Notes: a model not told the origin generated them from the sequence alone. Shown: positions 32,223-40,629, counted from the stretch's first letter. The stretch is 64,000 nucleotides of DNA from Rikenellaceae bacterium (GCA_015059905.1 SUZN01000008.1:1-64000), one strand, 5' to 3'. Translations and numbers: made by a program.

Positions 32223-33536
32223 TTATTGGCGAATCCACGACATAAGCTCCTTGAAGGATGGTTTCTTGCCGTGCATAAAGACTCCCACGCGGTAAATCTT
32301 GCCTGCAACCCACGCCATAGCCGCAACAGAGATGTAGAGCAGCACAAGCGAGAGGATAATCTCCCACGTCGGGATACCGAAAGGTATGCGCGCCATCATA
32401 ACAACAGGCGAAGTAAATGGTATCACAGAGCCCCAGAAGGCGAGTGGCGAGCTGGGGTCGTTAAAGACCGACATAGCCAAGATAAGTGCCAGGATAATTG
32501 GCACCGTGATAGGCGTTTGCAGCTGGTTGGCATCCTGCACAGAGTCCACCGCAGAGCCCACAGCAGCGAACATTGCCGAGTAGAAGAGGAAGCCGCCGAC
32601 CAAAAACAGCAGCAGCCATACGAACATCATCACCAGACGCATAGGGTCGGTAGCGAGCGACACAGCCGACAGCATATCGGCATCGATGCCAGCCTCCGCC
32701 GAAGTCATAGTACCCGCCTCAACAGCCTCGATAGTCTGCATAACATCCTCAGGCATAAGCGATGGCAGCACGGCAGCGCTCAAGCCGCACACCAGCACCG
32801 CCCAGATGGCAATCTGCGTAACGGCAACCGATGCAACGCCCAGAATCTTACCCATCATCAAATCAAAAGGCTTCACGCTTGAGACCAGCACATCCAGCAC
32901 GCGACTGCCCTTCTCCTCGATAACCGAGGTCATAACCATCGAGCCGTAAATCAACAGGAACATATAAAGCATCATACCCAGCACCAGACCCAGCAGGTAG
33001 GCTACGCTCGACGAGGTGGCCTCCTCGTCCTCGCCCTCTGACTGCATATCGTTACGGTAGGTGGTGAGGGTCACATTCGCCTCCACGTCCTTGATAATCT
33101 GCTCCAAATTCTCTATCTCATATCGTTTCAGGCGTTCCTGCTCAATCACTCGTTCCATCTGTGACGAGATATTGCTCTCGAGCGACATCGACGACGAGGA
33201 GTTGGTATAGAGCTTCACATTGTTGGGGTTTTCGACAATATCGGCACCAATCCACAGCACGCCGAAGATAGACTCATCGGCACGCGCCGACTCCAGGGCG
33301 CAATCCATAGGGGTGAAGAGAATCTCCTCATCGCCTGTAAGCTGTGGGGCGATAACACCACTCTCGTCAAGCACCACAAGCTGCTTCTGCTCGCCCTTGG
33401 CAAAGAGCATCATCAGCGTGGGCGCAGCCATCATACCGAGCATAAGCACAGGCATCAGGATGGTGGTAATGATAAACGACTTCTTGCGTACGCGCTCGTT
33501 GAACTCACGAGCTACGATTATTCCTATCTTACTCAT
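32223..33536 (-). CDS. ABC-2 type exporter permease (NatB-like)
   Basis: About 437 residues from the ATG at 33536. One N-terminal membrane segment (about 20-42), a large extracytoplasmic domain (about 43-180) and five or six C-terminal segments, the NatB/ABC-2 layout. The loop EEKGSRVLDVLVSSVKPFDLMMGKILG is the characteristic coupling region. It begins 12 bases after the ATPase gene stop, and together they form an exporter of the NatAB type (sodium, drugs or peptides; not determined). Confidence 0.88.
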   Translation of the reverse strand: MSKIGIIVAREFNERVRKKSFIITTILMPVLMLGMMAAPTLMMLFAKGEQKQLVVLDESGVIAPQLTGDEEILFTPMDCALESARADESIFGVLWIGADIVENPNNVKLYTNSSSSMSLESNISSQMERVIEQERLKRYEIENLEQIIKDVEANVTLTTYRNDMQSEGEDEEATSSSVAYLLGLVLGMMLYMFLLIYGSMVMTSVIEEKGSRVLDVLVSSVKPFDLMMGKILGVASVAVTQIAIWAVLVCGLSAAVLPSLMPEDVMQTIEAVEAGTMTSAEAGIDADMLSAVSLATDPMRLVMMFVWLLLFLVGGFLFYSAMFAAVGSAVDSVQDANQLQTPITVPIILALILAMSVFNDPSSPLAFWGSVIPFTSPVVMMARIPFGIPTWEIILSLVLLYISVAAMAWVAGKIYRVGVFMHGKKPSFKELMSWIRQ

Positions 33537-33548
33537 AATCAATTCGGT

Positions 33549-34472
33549 TTACAATTTGCCCTCAACGGCACGGATAAATATATCGTTCATACTTGGGATG
33601 ACCTCGCGGAATGAGCGCAACTCGACAGCGGAGTTGGCGCGGGCGATGCACTCACGAACAGTAGAGTCATCATTGAGGCGGATGCGTAACGAGTGGTAAG
33701 GGGTGTCAGCCACCTCACTCTCATCGAGCACCTCGGCAAGCGACGACAGCTCCGCAACAAGCGTAGCCTTTTCGCCACCATAGACCACCTCAAAGAGATT
33801 CTCGCCGAAGCGGCGGCGCACCTCGTCGGTAGAGCCCGAGAGGATGTTGTGCGACTTGTTAATCAGTGTGATATGGTCACATATCTCCTCCACGCTCGAC
33901 ATATTGTGGGTCGAGAAGATGACCGTAGCTCCCTCGTCGCGCAAACGCATAATCTCCTGCTTGAGGATGTTGGCATTGATGGGGTCGAAGCCCGAGAAGG
34001 GCTCATCGAAAATCAGCAGCTTGGGCTGATGCAGCACCGTAGTGATGAACTGCACCTTCTGCGCCATACCCTTCGACAAATCCTCGACAGGACGATTCCA
34101 CCAATCCTGAATCTCGAAGCGGATGAACCATTGCTTCAGGCGTGCCACAGCCTCGCGGCGCGAAAGACCCTTCAGGCGTGCGAAGAAGATAGCCTGCTCA
34201 CCCACCTTCATCTTCTTGTAGAGACCACGCTCCTCGGGCAGGTAGCCAATGTTGTAAATATCCTCGTCGGTGATGGGTTTGCCACGAAACAGCACACGTC
34301 CCGCGTCGGGCAGCGTGATGCGATTGACAACCCTTATAAGCGTACTCTTTCCCGCTCCATTGGGACCCAGCAGACCGTAAATAGAGCCTTCGGGTACGGC
34401 GAGCGACACATCATCGAGGGCTGTGTGCCCCGTGTATCGCTTGGTGACGTTCTCAATTTTCAGTATATCCAT
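33549..34472 (-). CDS. ABC transporter ATP-binding protein (NatA-like)
   Basis: 307 residues. Walker A GPNGAGKST (about residue 38), signature DLSKGMAQKVQF, Walker B LLIFDEPFSGFDP and the switch His in IFSTHNMSSVEEI. The last 90 residues form the C-terminal domain found in NatA proteins. A possible -7 box (TATTTTTG, minus strand 34524-34531) lies upstream. Confidence 0.92.
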   Translation of the reverse strand: MDILKIENVTKRYTGHTALDDVSLAVPEGSIYGLLGPNGAGKSTLIRVVNRITLPDAGRVLFRGKPITDEDIYNIGYLPEERGLYKKMKVGEQAIFFARLKGLSRREAVARLKQWFIRFEIQDWWNRPVEDLSKGMAQKVQFITTVLHQPKLLIFDEPFSGFDPINANILKQEIMRLRDEGATVIFSTHNMSSVEEICDHITLINKSHNILSGSTDEVRRRFGENLFEVVYGGEKATLVAELSSLAEVLDESEVADTPYHSLRIRLNDDSTVRECIARANSAVELRSFREVIPSMNDIFIRAVEGKL

Positions 34473-34562
34473 AATAAAAAAAGTTTGTTCAATATATTAG
34501 TCGCAAAAGATGCCTTAAAATTACAAAAATATGTAGGAAATATTTAGCTCGGCGCATTTTTT

Positions 34563-34593
34563 TTTGATTACACGCCAAAATGTATTAAATTTA
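34563..34593 (+). promoter_or_regulatory. possible promoter of the secreted-protein array
   Basis: TTTG (34563-34566), 19-base spacer, TAAATTTA (34586-34593), one mismatch in the last base of the -7. It would start transcription near 34600, just before the broken lipoprotein start, and could read through all five cassettes. Confidence 0.45.
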
Positions 34594-34614
34594 CACAACA
34601 AAACGAGGCATTTT

Positions 34615-34757
34615 ATGAAACGAATATTTACTTTTTTGCCCTGCTGGCGGTAGCTGTGGCGTGCGAAAAGGAAGAAGGTAAGGTGGCACGCAACTACTAC
34701 ACCATCGACTTCGAGGTGGCAGTGAAAAAGAGAAAAATTAAAAAAAATCGTAATACA
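34615..34757 (+). pseudogene. truncated, frameshifted lipoprotein gene start fused to a cassette tail
   Basis: From the ATG at 34615 the frame stops after 12 codons. If one T is added to the six-T tract at 34632-34637, it reads MKRIFTFFALLAVAVACEKE and then TIDFE, matching the N-terminus of the intact lipoprotein at 38465 (lipobox VACEK, then FTIDFE). Directly after DFE it switches to VAVKKRKIKK, the conserved C-terminal tail of the array cassettes. It is therefore a chimera: the first third of a DUF4465-type lipoprotein gene joined to the end of a cassette. A second one-base difference in the A-rich tail removes the TGA stop that ends other cassettes, so the corrected frame runs on into cassette A. 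Confidence 0.7.
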
Positions 34758-35555
34758 ATGAAACACCTCCTCGGCATACTCTTTTTGGCGCTTTGCCTGC
34801 TGACACTCTCGGCGGGTGGTGCGGTGGCGCAGGAGGAGGTGGTGCAGGAGGAGGTAGTAGATATACAAAAGAAAAAAAACAGCATTAAAGTAACCAAATA
34901 TCCATTTAACCAAAAATACGCCAAGCAAGATTACGAATACCACCAAATGAGGGAGAATATATTGAGCGAGGTAAGTGATGACGATATAAGAGAGTTGCTT
35001 TTCTCCAAACGCTATTGGTTTGGTTATATGGAATTGCCTGTACGTTACCGTGACGGTGTTTTGGATGTTGATAGATTATATTTCGACGACGAGGACAATT
35101 GGGGCTACAACTATCCCCTTGGCGACACACTATACACATTGATTTTTGAGTTTGACGAAAATAGGGAGCATTGTCTCGTACATATCTTTGAAGAATGGCA
35201 TGGTGCTCTCAATATTAAACAATATTACTATACGACTGAACGATATTTTGGAGGGTTTACGGTTTTAGCCTATGATGGAGAAAAGTTAATGCTTACCTAT
35301 GAGTGGAAAAAACTCGTCTCGGCATTTTCTTCCTGGGCTTGCTATCCAACAACAAAAAAGGAGCTGAACGAGTATATTTTGTTGTACAATAAATATTATC
35401 ACAGTATTTTCTGTAATGATATCCAATTAGCAATTGAGAGGGATAAGGAGTTGAAAAATCAGATAGTAGCAAAAAATCTTACATTACAGCCCATCGGCAA
35501 AGCCGAGCTGATGGCAGTGAAAAAGAGAAAAATTAAGAAAATAGCAACACAATGA
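34758..35555 (+). CDS. array cassette A: secreted protein, function unknown
   Basis: 265 residues from the ATG at 34758; the frame is open further upstream through the broken lipoprotein. Signal peptide about 1-25 (LLTLSAGGAVAQ). The middle opens with an acidic stretch, then has ELLFSKRYWFGYM followed by YRDGVLDVD and FGGFTVLAYDGEKLML; many Tyr, Asp and Lys, few hydrophobic stretches. The tail PIGKAELMAVKKRKIKK is strongly basic and shared by the array. The stop overlaps the start of cassette B (ATGA). The middle is identical in sequence to that of cassette C. No known domain recognised. The coding sequence is AT-rich. Confidence 0.75.
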   Translation: MKHLLGILFLALCLLTLSAGGAVAQEEVVQEEVVDIQKKKNSIKVTKYPFNQKYAKQDYEYHQMRENILSEVSDDDIRELLFSKRYWFGYMELPVRYRDGVLDVDRLYFDDEDNWGYNYPLGDTLYTLIFEFDENREHCLVHIFEEWHGALNIKQYYYTTERYFGGFTVLAYDGEKLMLTYEWKKLVSAFSSWACYPTTKKELNEYILLYNKYYHSIFCNDIQLAIERDKELKNQIVAKNLTLQPIGKAELMAVKKRKIKKIATQ

Positions 35556-36316
35556 AACACCTCCTCGGCATACTCTTTTTGTTCGCTTGCCTGCTGACAC
35601 TCTCGGCAGGTGGTGCGGTAGCGCAGGGTTTGCCAATCAGGCGCTCCCCATTCCCCGTAAACAAATCGTCGCTGAAGCGGGTTAAAGGGTTGGAGGCTGT
35701 GCCGATTCCCGATAATATTGAGGCGATATTGGCAGAACAGGAGTATTGGCAAGTATGTGCATCGAATGGTGCTTACGTCACAGGTGGTGAGGTCTATTTT
35801 GATGGCATAGTATATTTTGATGATGATGGTGACGACAGCAACAATTATGATGTTACCCTGCAATTTCATCCCGCCTGCTCGGAATACACTATTCACAAGA
35901 GATTGCCATCGAGAAAGGATATTCACTACACAACCAGATATGCCGACACGCTGACGGTGATTGCGTATGATGGCAAAAATGTAGTTATAACGGGTGAACA
36001 ACTCAAAGATGGCGACCCGCTAGTGGATTTTATTTACGAAAAGGATGGTAAAAAATATGACGAGCCAATAGGGTATGAAATGCGAAACAGGATGGACGAG
36101 GAGCTCTTTGCTGTGACTATTTACATCTTGCGCCCTCTCACCATCGGTGCGCGTAATCGTATATTTCACCTCGCCCCTCGCTCGATTTTTGAGCAGGACG
36201 AATATCCCAAAAACATCCTCCACCGAATAGTAAAACCCATCGCGCCTTGCCCCATCGGCAAAGCCGAGCTGGTGGCAGTGAAAAAGAGAAAAATTAAGAA
36301 AATAGTAACACAATGA
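35552..36316 (+). CDS. array cassette B: secreted protein, function unknown
   Basis: 254 residues. Same signal peptide type as its neighbours (MKHLLGILFLFACLL) and the same tail (PIGKAELVAVKKRKIKK). The middle differs from A/C but keeps the family motifs: NIEAILAEQEYWQV, a glycine-rich turn (TGGEVYFDGIVYFDDDGDD), and LTVIAYDGKNVVITGE. Start and stop both overlap the neighbouring cassettes by ATGA, so the array is translationally coupled. Confidence 0.72.
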   Translation: MKHLLGILFLFACLLTLSAGGAVAQGLPIRRSPFPVNKSSLKRVKGLEAVPIPDNIEAILAEQEYWQVCASNGAYVTGGEVYFDGIVYFDDDGDDSNNYDVTLQFHPACSEYTIHKRLPSRKDIHYTTRYADTLTVIAYDGKNVVITGEQLKDGDPLVDFIYEKDGKKYDEPIGYEMRNRMDEELFAVTIYILRPLTIGARNRIFHLAPRSIFEQDEYPKNILHRIVKPIAPCPIGKAELVAVKKRKIKKIVTQ

Positions 36317-37110
36317 AACACCTCCTCGGCATACCCTTTTTGTTCGCTTGCCTGCTGACACTCTCGGCGGGTGGGGCGGTGGCGCAGGAAAAGGTGGTGC
36401 AAGAGGAGGTAGTAGATATACAAAAGAAAAAAAACAGCATTAAAGTAACCAAATATCCATTTAACCAAAAATACGCCAAGCAAGATTACGAATACCACCA
36501 AATGAGGGAGAATATATTGAGCGAGGTAAGTGATGACGATATAAGAGAGTTGCTTTTCTCCAAACGCTATTGGTTTGGTTATATGGAATTGCCTGTACGT
36601 TACCGTGACGGTGTTTTGGATGTTGATAGATTATATTTCGACGACGAGGACAATTGGGGCTACAACTATCCCCTTGGCGACACACTATACACATTGATTT
36701 TTGAGTTTGACGAAAATAGGGAGCATTGTCTCGTACATATCTTTGAAGAATGGCATGGTGCTCTCAATATTAAACAATATTACTATACGACTGAACGATA
36801 TTTTGGAGGGTTTACGGTTTTAGCCTATGATGGAGAAAAGTTAATGCTTACCTATGAGTGGAAAAAACTCGTCTCGGCATTTTCTTCCTGGGCTTGCTAT
36901 CCAACAACAAAAAAGGAGCTGAACGAGTATATTTTGTTGTACAATAAATATTATCACAGTATTTTCTGTAATGATATCCAATTAGCAATTGAGAGGGATA
37001 AGGAGTTGAAAAATCAGATAGTAGCAAAAAATCTTACATTACAGCCCATCGGCAAAGCCGAGCTGGTGGCAGTAAAAAAGAGAAAAATTAAGAAAATAGT
37101 AACACAATGA
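36313..37110 (+). CDS. array cassette C: secreted protein, near-duplicate of cassette A
   Basis: 265 residues, exactly the length of A. From residue 35 (DIQKKKNS) to the tail the protein is the same as A, differing only at LV/LM and IV/IA within the tail. The differences sit in the signal peptide (IPFLFACLL here, ILFLALCLL in A) and the following acidic stretch, where C resembles B and D. This mosaic shows a recent duplication of the middle with exchange of the ends. ATGA overlaps on both sides. Confidence 0.75.
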   Translation: MKHLLGIPFLFACLLTLSAGGAVAQEKVVQEEVVDIQKKKNSIKVTKYPFNQKYAKQDYEYHQMRENILSEVSDDDIRELLFSKRYWFGYMELPVRYRDGVLDVDRLYFDDEDNWGYNYPLGDTLYTLIFEFDENREHCLVHIFEEWHGALNIKQYYYTTERYFGGFTVLAYDGEKLMLTYEWKKLVSAFSSWACYPTTKKELNEYILLYNKYYHSIFCNDIQLAIERDKELKNQIVAKNLTLQPIGKAELVAVKKRKIKKIVTQ

Positions 37111-37736
37111 AACACCTCCTCGGCATACTCTTTTTGTTCGCTTGCCTGCTGACACTCTCGGCAGGTGGTGCTGTGGCGCAGGAAAAGGTGGTGCAGGAGG
37201 TAATCGCTATGCGCGTGAATGAGAAGGTGTGGAGTATGAGAAATGCGAATGAAAATGCAAATAAAGAGGAAAAACCGATTGTAACAGACCAATTATTTGA
37301 GAGGTGTTATTGGTTTGTGCATCCTTTTTATGCTCACGTTAGGTCGGGCGAGATTGTAGATATCGGTCATTATGACGGTGTGATAGATTACTATATTTTC
37401 GCTTTCGGACGCGACCTAACGAAGATTGAGACGCATACGCTCCATAATTATGGTGATGGTCTTAACGACACGCGAAGCCACTACCTCTCAACGCGCCACC
37501 TCGCTGCGCTGAAGATTTTGGCAAGCAATGGGGAGCATATATTGGCGTGCTTCGATGATAAGGTGGGCGATATTTTATGGCTTTCTCCTCTCACGATAAC
37601 AGATGTTCTGGCGGAGATTGCCTATTACACCTATCGCACCAACTACGCACTTCCCCCAGCCGCCCGTCTCGCGCCTTGCCCCATTGGCAAAGCCAAGCTG
37701 ATGGCAGTGAAAAAGAGAAAAATTAGAAAATACTAA
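37107..37736 (+). CDS. array cassette D: secreted protein, function unknown
   Basis: 209 residues, the shortest. Signal peptide as in B and C. Its middle has QLFERCYWFVH, a RSGEIVDIGHYDGVID turn and LAALKILASNGEHILACFD. The tail is LAPCPIGKAKLMAVKKRKIRKY: a one-base deletion relative to the others shifts the end so the stop is TAA at 37734-37736, four bases before the next start, and the ATGA overlap is lost here. Confidence 0.72.
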   Translation: MKHLLGILFLFACLLTLSAGGAVAQEKVVQEVIAMRVNEKVWSMRNANENANKEEKPIVTDQLFERCYWFVHPFYAHVRSGEIVDIGHYDGVIDYYIFAFGRDLTKIETHTLHNYGDGLNDTRSHYLSTRHLAALKILASNGEHILACFDDKVGDILWLSPLTITDVLAEIAYYTYRTNYALPPAARLAPCPIGKAKLMAVKKRKIRKY

Positions 37737-37740
37737 CACA

Positions 37741-38454
37741 ATGAATCACCTCCTCGGCATACTCTTTTTGACGCTTTGCCTGCTGACACTCTCGGCAGGT
37801 GGGGCGGTGGCGCAACGAAAGGCGGCGCAGGAGGATATGAAGATTGTGCCAATCCCAATTCGGGGTGTTAGGATTGAGGGGAAGATGGCGTTTCATAAGT
37901 CCAGAGCTTCGACAGCGCGCGATGCCGAGAGCCTGTGCGAGAGGGAGTTGTGGATGGGGGTGCGCTATCCAGCAGAGGCAAGCGATGGGCGAATAACCCA
38001 TTTGTTGCCTGTGTTTTATGATATTGTCGAGCAGGAGTTTTTTATCTTCGACAAAGCCAACGAGGTATGCTACGTTCATAGTTTTTTGGAGGATTGTTCG
38101 TTACCAAACCCCAAGTATGTTTATGGAGGTTTGCGAGTGATACCCTTTGCCGATTTAACCATTTTAGCCAAAAGCTCCGATGGCTCTTTTGTTCTCAATG
38201 ATGGGCGAGAGGAGTATGCCGACGGAACTTATTTCGGGTTGTTGTACCTTCATCCCACCACGCACGCAGAACTTGATGAGGCGTTGCGCCGCTCAGGGAA
38301 GGAGTTTTTGCCGCAGAACTTACACAAGTTACAACAATGCAATTTGTCGCTCCAACCCTCATTTTCCCCAGCCGCCCGTCTCGCGCCTTGCCCCATTGGC
38401 AAAGCCGAACTGGTGGCAGTAAAAAAAAGAGAAAAATTAAAAATAAATATGTAA
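37741..38454 (+). CDS. array cassette E: secreted protein, function unknown
   Basis: 237 residues. Signal peptide MNHLLGILFLTLCLL, closer to that of cassette A. The middle carries LCERELWMGV, SDGRITHLLPVFYD and LTILAKSSDGSFVL, so it is the same family at low identity. It ends LAPCPIGKAELVAVKKREKLKINM; the tail diverges where the array stops. The DUF4465 lipoprotein gene starts 10 bases downstream. Confidence 0.72.
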   Translation: MNHLLGILFLTLCLLTLSAGGAVAQRKAAQEDMKIVPIPIRGVRIEGKMAFHKSRASTARDAESLCERELWMGVRYPAEASDGRITHLLPVFYDIVEQEFFIFDKANEVCYVHSFLEDCSLPNPKYVYGGLRVIPFADLTILAKSSDGSFVLNDGREEYADGTYFGLLYLHPTTHAELDEALRRSGKEFLPQNLHKLQQCNLSLQPSFSPAARLAPCPIGKAELVAVKKREKLKINM

Positions 38455-38464
38455 ACTGAAAACT

Positions 38465-39253
38465 ATGAAAAAACTACTTTTTTTTGCCCTCGCCCTGGTG
38501 GTGGCGGTGGCGTGCGAGAAAGACAATGACGAGCCCGAAGTAGCCACCTTTACCATCGACTTCGAGGATAGCCTATTCGATTCAGATGTGGCAGAGGTTC
38601 CCAGCACCTGGAACTTTGTATTGGAGGGTTACAGCTGGATTGAGCCCAGCACATCGCTCTACCACGAAGCAATATTTACACACGACTACGGCTATGCAAT
38701 GTTTGGCGGCGGGTTGGTGCTTTCATCCTATAACGCCAACGACCCCACCAGCTTCGGCACTTACGAGCAAGACCTTTACGTCTATAACTCCCAAAACAAA
38801 AACTCAAAAAAGGGTGGCGGCGCAGGCGGCAGCGACACATTCCTCATCGCCTACGGCAACTATGAGCCCGAAGTGGATGCCGAACTTGATATGCGACCCA
38901 CGATAACATTCTCCGACGGCAAGGCACGCGTGATAAAGAGTTGTCAGGTGAACAGCACAACATATTTTCTCAACATCGCCGAGAACGGCAACCCCTACTC
39001 GCCCGCGATGAAGGATGGCGACGAGATAAAGATTTACGCCACAGGCTACGACGAGGCGGGTCGTGAGGGTAAGACGGTGGAGATGACCTTCGCCCGCAAG
39101 GGTAAGCTCATCAAGAAGTGGACAAGATGGAACCTCGCGGCGCTGGGCAAGGTTCGGAGCATAAAGTTCAACATTCGTGGCGGCAACACCGACGAGTGGG
39201 GAATGACCACTCCAAAGTATTTTGCTATTGATGATATTGTGGTGGAGAGATAA
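38465..39253 (+). CDS. DUF4465 domain lipoprotein
   Basis: 262 residues. A lipoprotein signal (LVVAVACEKD, Cys about residue 18) followed by an acidic linker. The mature domain begins FTIDFEDS and has TWNFVLEGYSW, AMFGGGLVLSSYN, KGGGAGGSDTFLIAYGNY and ends WGMTTPKYFAIDDIVVE, the pattern of the beta-sandwich DUF4465 family of Bacteroidetes surface lipoproteins. Ligand unknown. The first 34 codons have a broken twin at 34615, on the other side of the cassette array. Confidence 0.78.
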   Translation: MKKLLFFALALVVAVACEKDNDEPEVATFTIDFEDSLFDSDVAEVPSTWNFVLEGYSWIEPSTSLYHEAIFTHDYGYAMFGGGLVLSSYNANDPTSFGTYEQDLYVYNSQNKNSKKGGGAGGSDTFLIAYGNYEPEVDAELDMRPTITFSDGKARVIKSCQVNSTTYFLNIAENGNPYSPAMKDGDEIKIYATGYDEAGREGKTVEMTFARKGKLIKKWTRWNLAALGKVRSIKFNIRGGNTDEWGMTTPKYFAIDDIVVER

Positions 39254-39292
39254 GAAGAAAAACAAATAAAAAAACCTATAAAACATTTAACA

Positions 39293-40456
39293 ATGAAAAA
39301 ACTATTTATTTTAGCCATTGCTTGCATTGCTACATTTGAAGCATCGGCACAGACAACCTATTATCAGGATAAAGACAATGTTGATATGTTGCGCCACGCG
39401 CAGTCAAAGGAGGTGCTACGTGAGGAATTTGTACTGCCCGATGTGAACGGCTACAAGGTCTTGAAGAGCGACCTGCACTCCCACACAATCTACTCTGACG
39501 GAAACGTGACACCAGAGTACCGCGTGCGCGAGGCGTGGGTGGATGGTCTTGACGTACTCGCCATTACAGAGCATATCGAATATCGCCCTTGGGAGGGAAA
39601 GATGATATCTTACCTGAAGGGGTACTTCCCTGGCGAGCCAAACAAGGCTGCGGCAAACACAATCCTTGCCGACCTCAACGTATCGAACAACGCTGCCATA
39701 GCTGCCGCTTCGGGCTACGGCATCACAATCATCCCTGGCGCAGAGATTACACGCGACCAGCATAAGATTGGTCACTACAACGCACTCTTCGTGAAGGATG
39801 TGAACACAATCTACGACCCCGACCCAGCAGTGTCGATGAAGAAGGCGCGCGAGCAGGGTGCGCTCATTATGCACAACCACCCAGGATGGATTCGCAAGAA
39901 TGTGGATATCATCGAGTTCGAGAAGAAGGTCTATGATGAGGGTCTGATTGACGGAATAGAGATTATGAACGGCGCGGAGTTCTATCCTCCAATCGTCACT
40001 CGCGCACAGGAGAAGAAGTTCTTTATGGCTGCCAACACCGATATTCACGGTACAACAACAATGGATTATGTGGCACAGGGTCACCGCCGCAATATGACCT
40101 TCATCCTGGCAAAGGAGAACACTCTGCCTGCTATCAAGGAGGCGCTGAAGGCTCGCCGCACACTCGCCTACTCATTCGGCACATTGGCGGGCGAGGAGCA
40201 GCTGGTGAAGGATTTCTTTATGGCGTGCGTTAAGTTCGAGACATTCAAGGTGGACGGCAACGGCAAGCGCTCAATGCGTATGGTGAACAACTCATCAATG
40301 AACTTTATCCTGCGCTTCGGCGGCAACCCTGTCGAGTTGCGCCCATTCACATCACGCAACGTGAGCGTAGCAAAGGATAAGGAGCTGATTTTCACCGTTG
40401 AGAACATTTGGATTCCAGGCGACGCAAAGCACCCAACAATCAAGCTGAAGTGGTAA
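39293..40456 (+). CDS. secreted PHP-domain phosphodiesterase (Sb-PDE type)
   Basis: 387 residues, signal peptide about 1-19. The PHP metal site is visible: LKSDLHSHTIYSDG (HxH), LDVLAITEHIEY, GAEITRD, LIMHNHPGW and AANTDIHGTT. The layout matches the Sb-PDE family of phosphodiesterases; in vivo substrates are unknown. A terminator follows. Confidence 0.82.
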   Translation: MKKLFILAIACIATFEASAQTTYYQDKDNVDMLRHAQSKEVLREEFVLPDVNGYKVLKSDLHSHTIYSDGNVTPEYRVREAWVDGLDVLAITEHIEYRPWEGKMISYLKGYFPGEPNKAAANTILADLNVSNNAAIAAASGYGITIIPGAEITRDQHKIGHYNALFVKDVNTIYDPDPAVSMKKAREQGALIMHNHPGWIRKNVDIIEFEKKVYDEGLIDGIEIMNGAEFYPPIVTRAQEKKFFMAANTDIHGTTTMDYVAQGHRRNMTFILAKENTLPAIKEALKARRTLAYSFGTLAGEEQLVKDFFMACVKFETFKVDGNGKRSMRMVNNSSMNFILRFGGNPVELRPFTSRNVSVAKDKELIFTVENIWIPGDAKHPTIKLKW

Positions 40457-40477
40457 AGAGGTCATAACAAAAGAAGA

Positions 40478-40515
40478 TGGGGTTGTCCTTGATTTGCAGG
40501 ATAACCCCATTTTTT
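40478..40515 (+). terminator. intrinsic terminator after the PHP gene
   Basis: A 12-bp stem with one G-U pair (40478-40489 with 40498-40509) and six T. The palindromic attC-like element starts 4 bases later. Confidence 0.85.
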
Positions 40516-40518
40516 GAC

Positions 40519-40621
40519 GTTGTATAACAAGCGGTATTCGATGCCCGAAAAGCGAAGTTTACTTGTCGCAGATAAGCACTCTTGAGGGTGAAGATGATGA
40601 AAAAAAACCTTGTTAGACAGC
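40519..40621 (-). repeat. palindromic attC-like/MITE-like element, copy 2
   Basis: 103 bases with the same ends as copy 1 (GTTGTATAACAAG ... CTTGTTAGACAGC on the plus strand) but a different interior, apart from short shared pieces (GCGAA, CGCAG) and an apical hairpin CACTC-TTGA-GGGTG. It lies 8 bases beyond the stop of the minus-strand gene 40630-41622, the same geometry as copy 1. Confidence 0.55.
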
Positions 40622-40629
40622 CGCTTGGT

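Noticed and set aside
34656..34757. GTG start that would add 34 residues to cassette A
   Set aside because: The added part is the middle of the broken lipoprotein gene; the ATG at 34758 matches the start of every other cassette.
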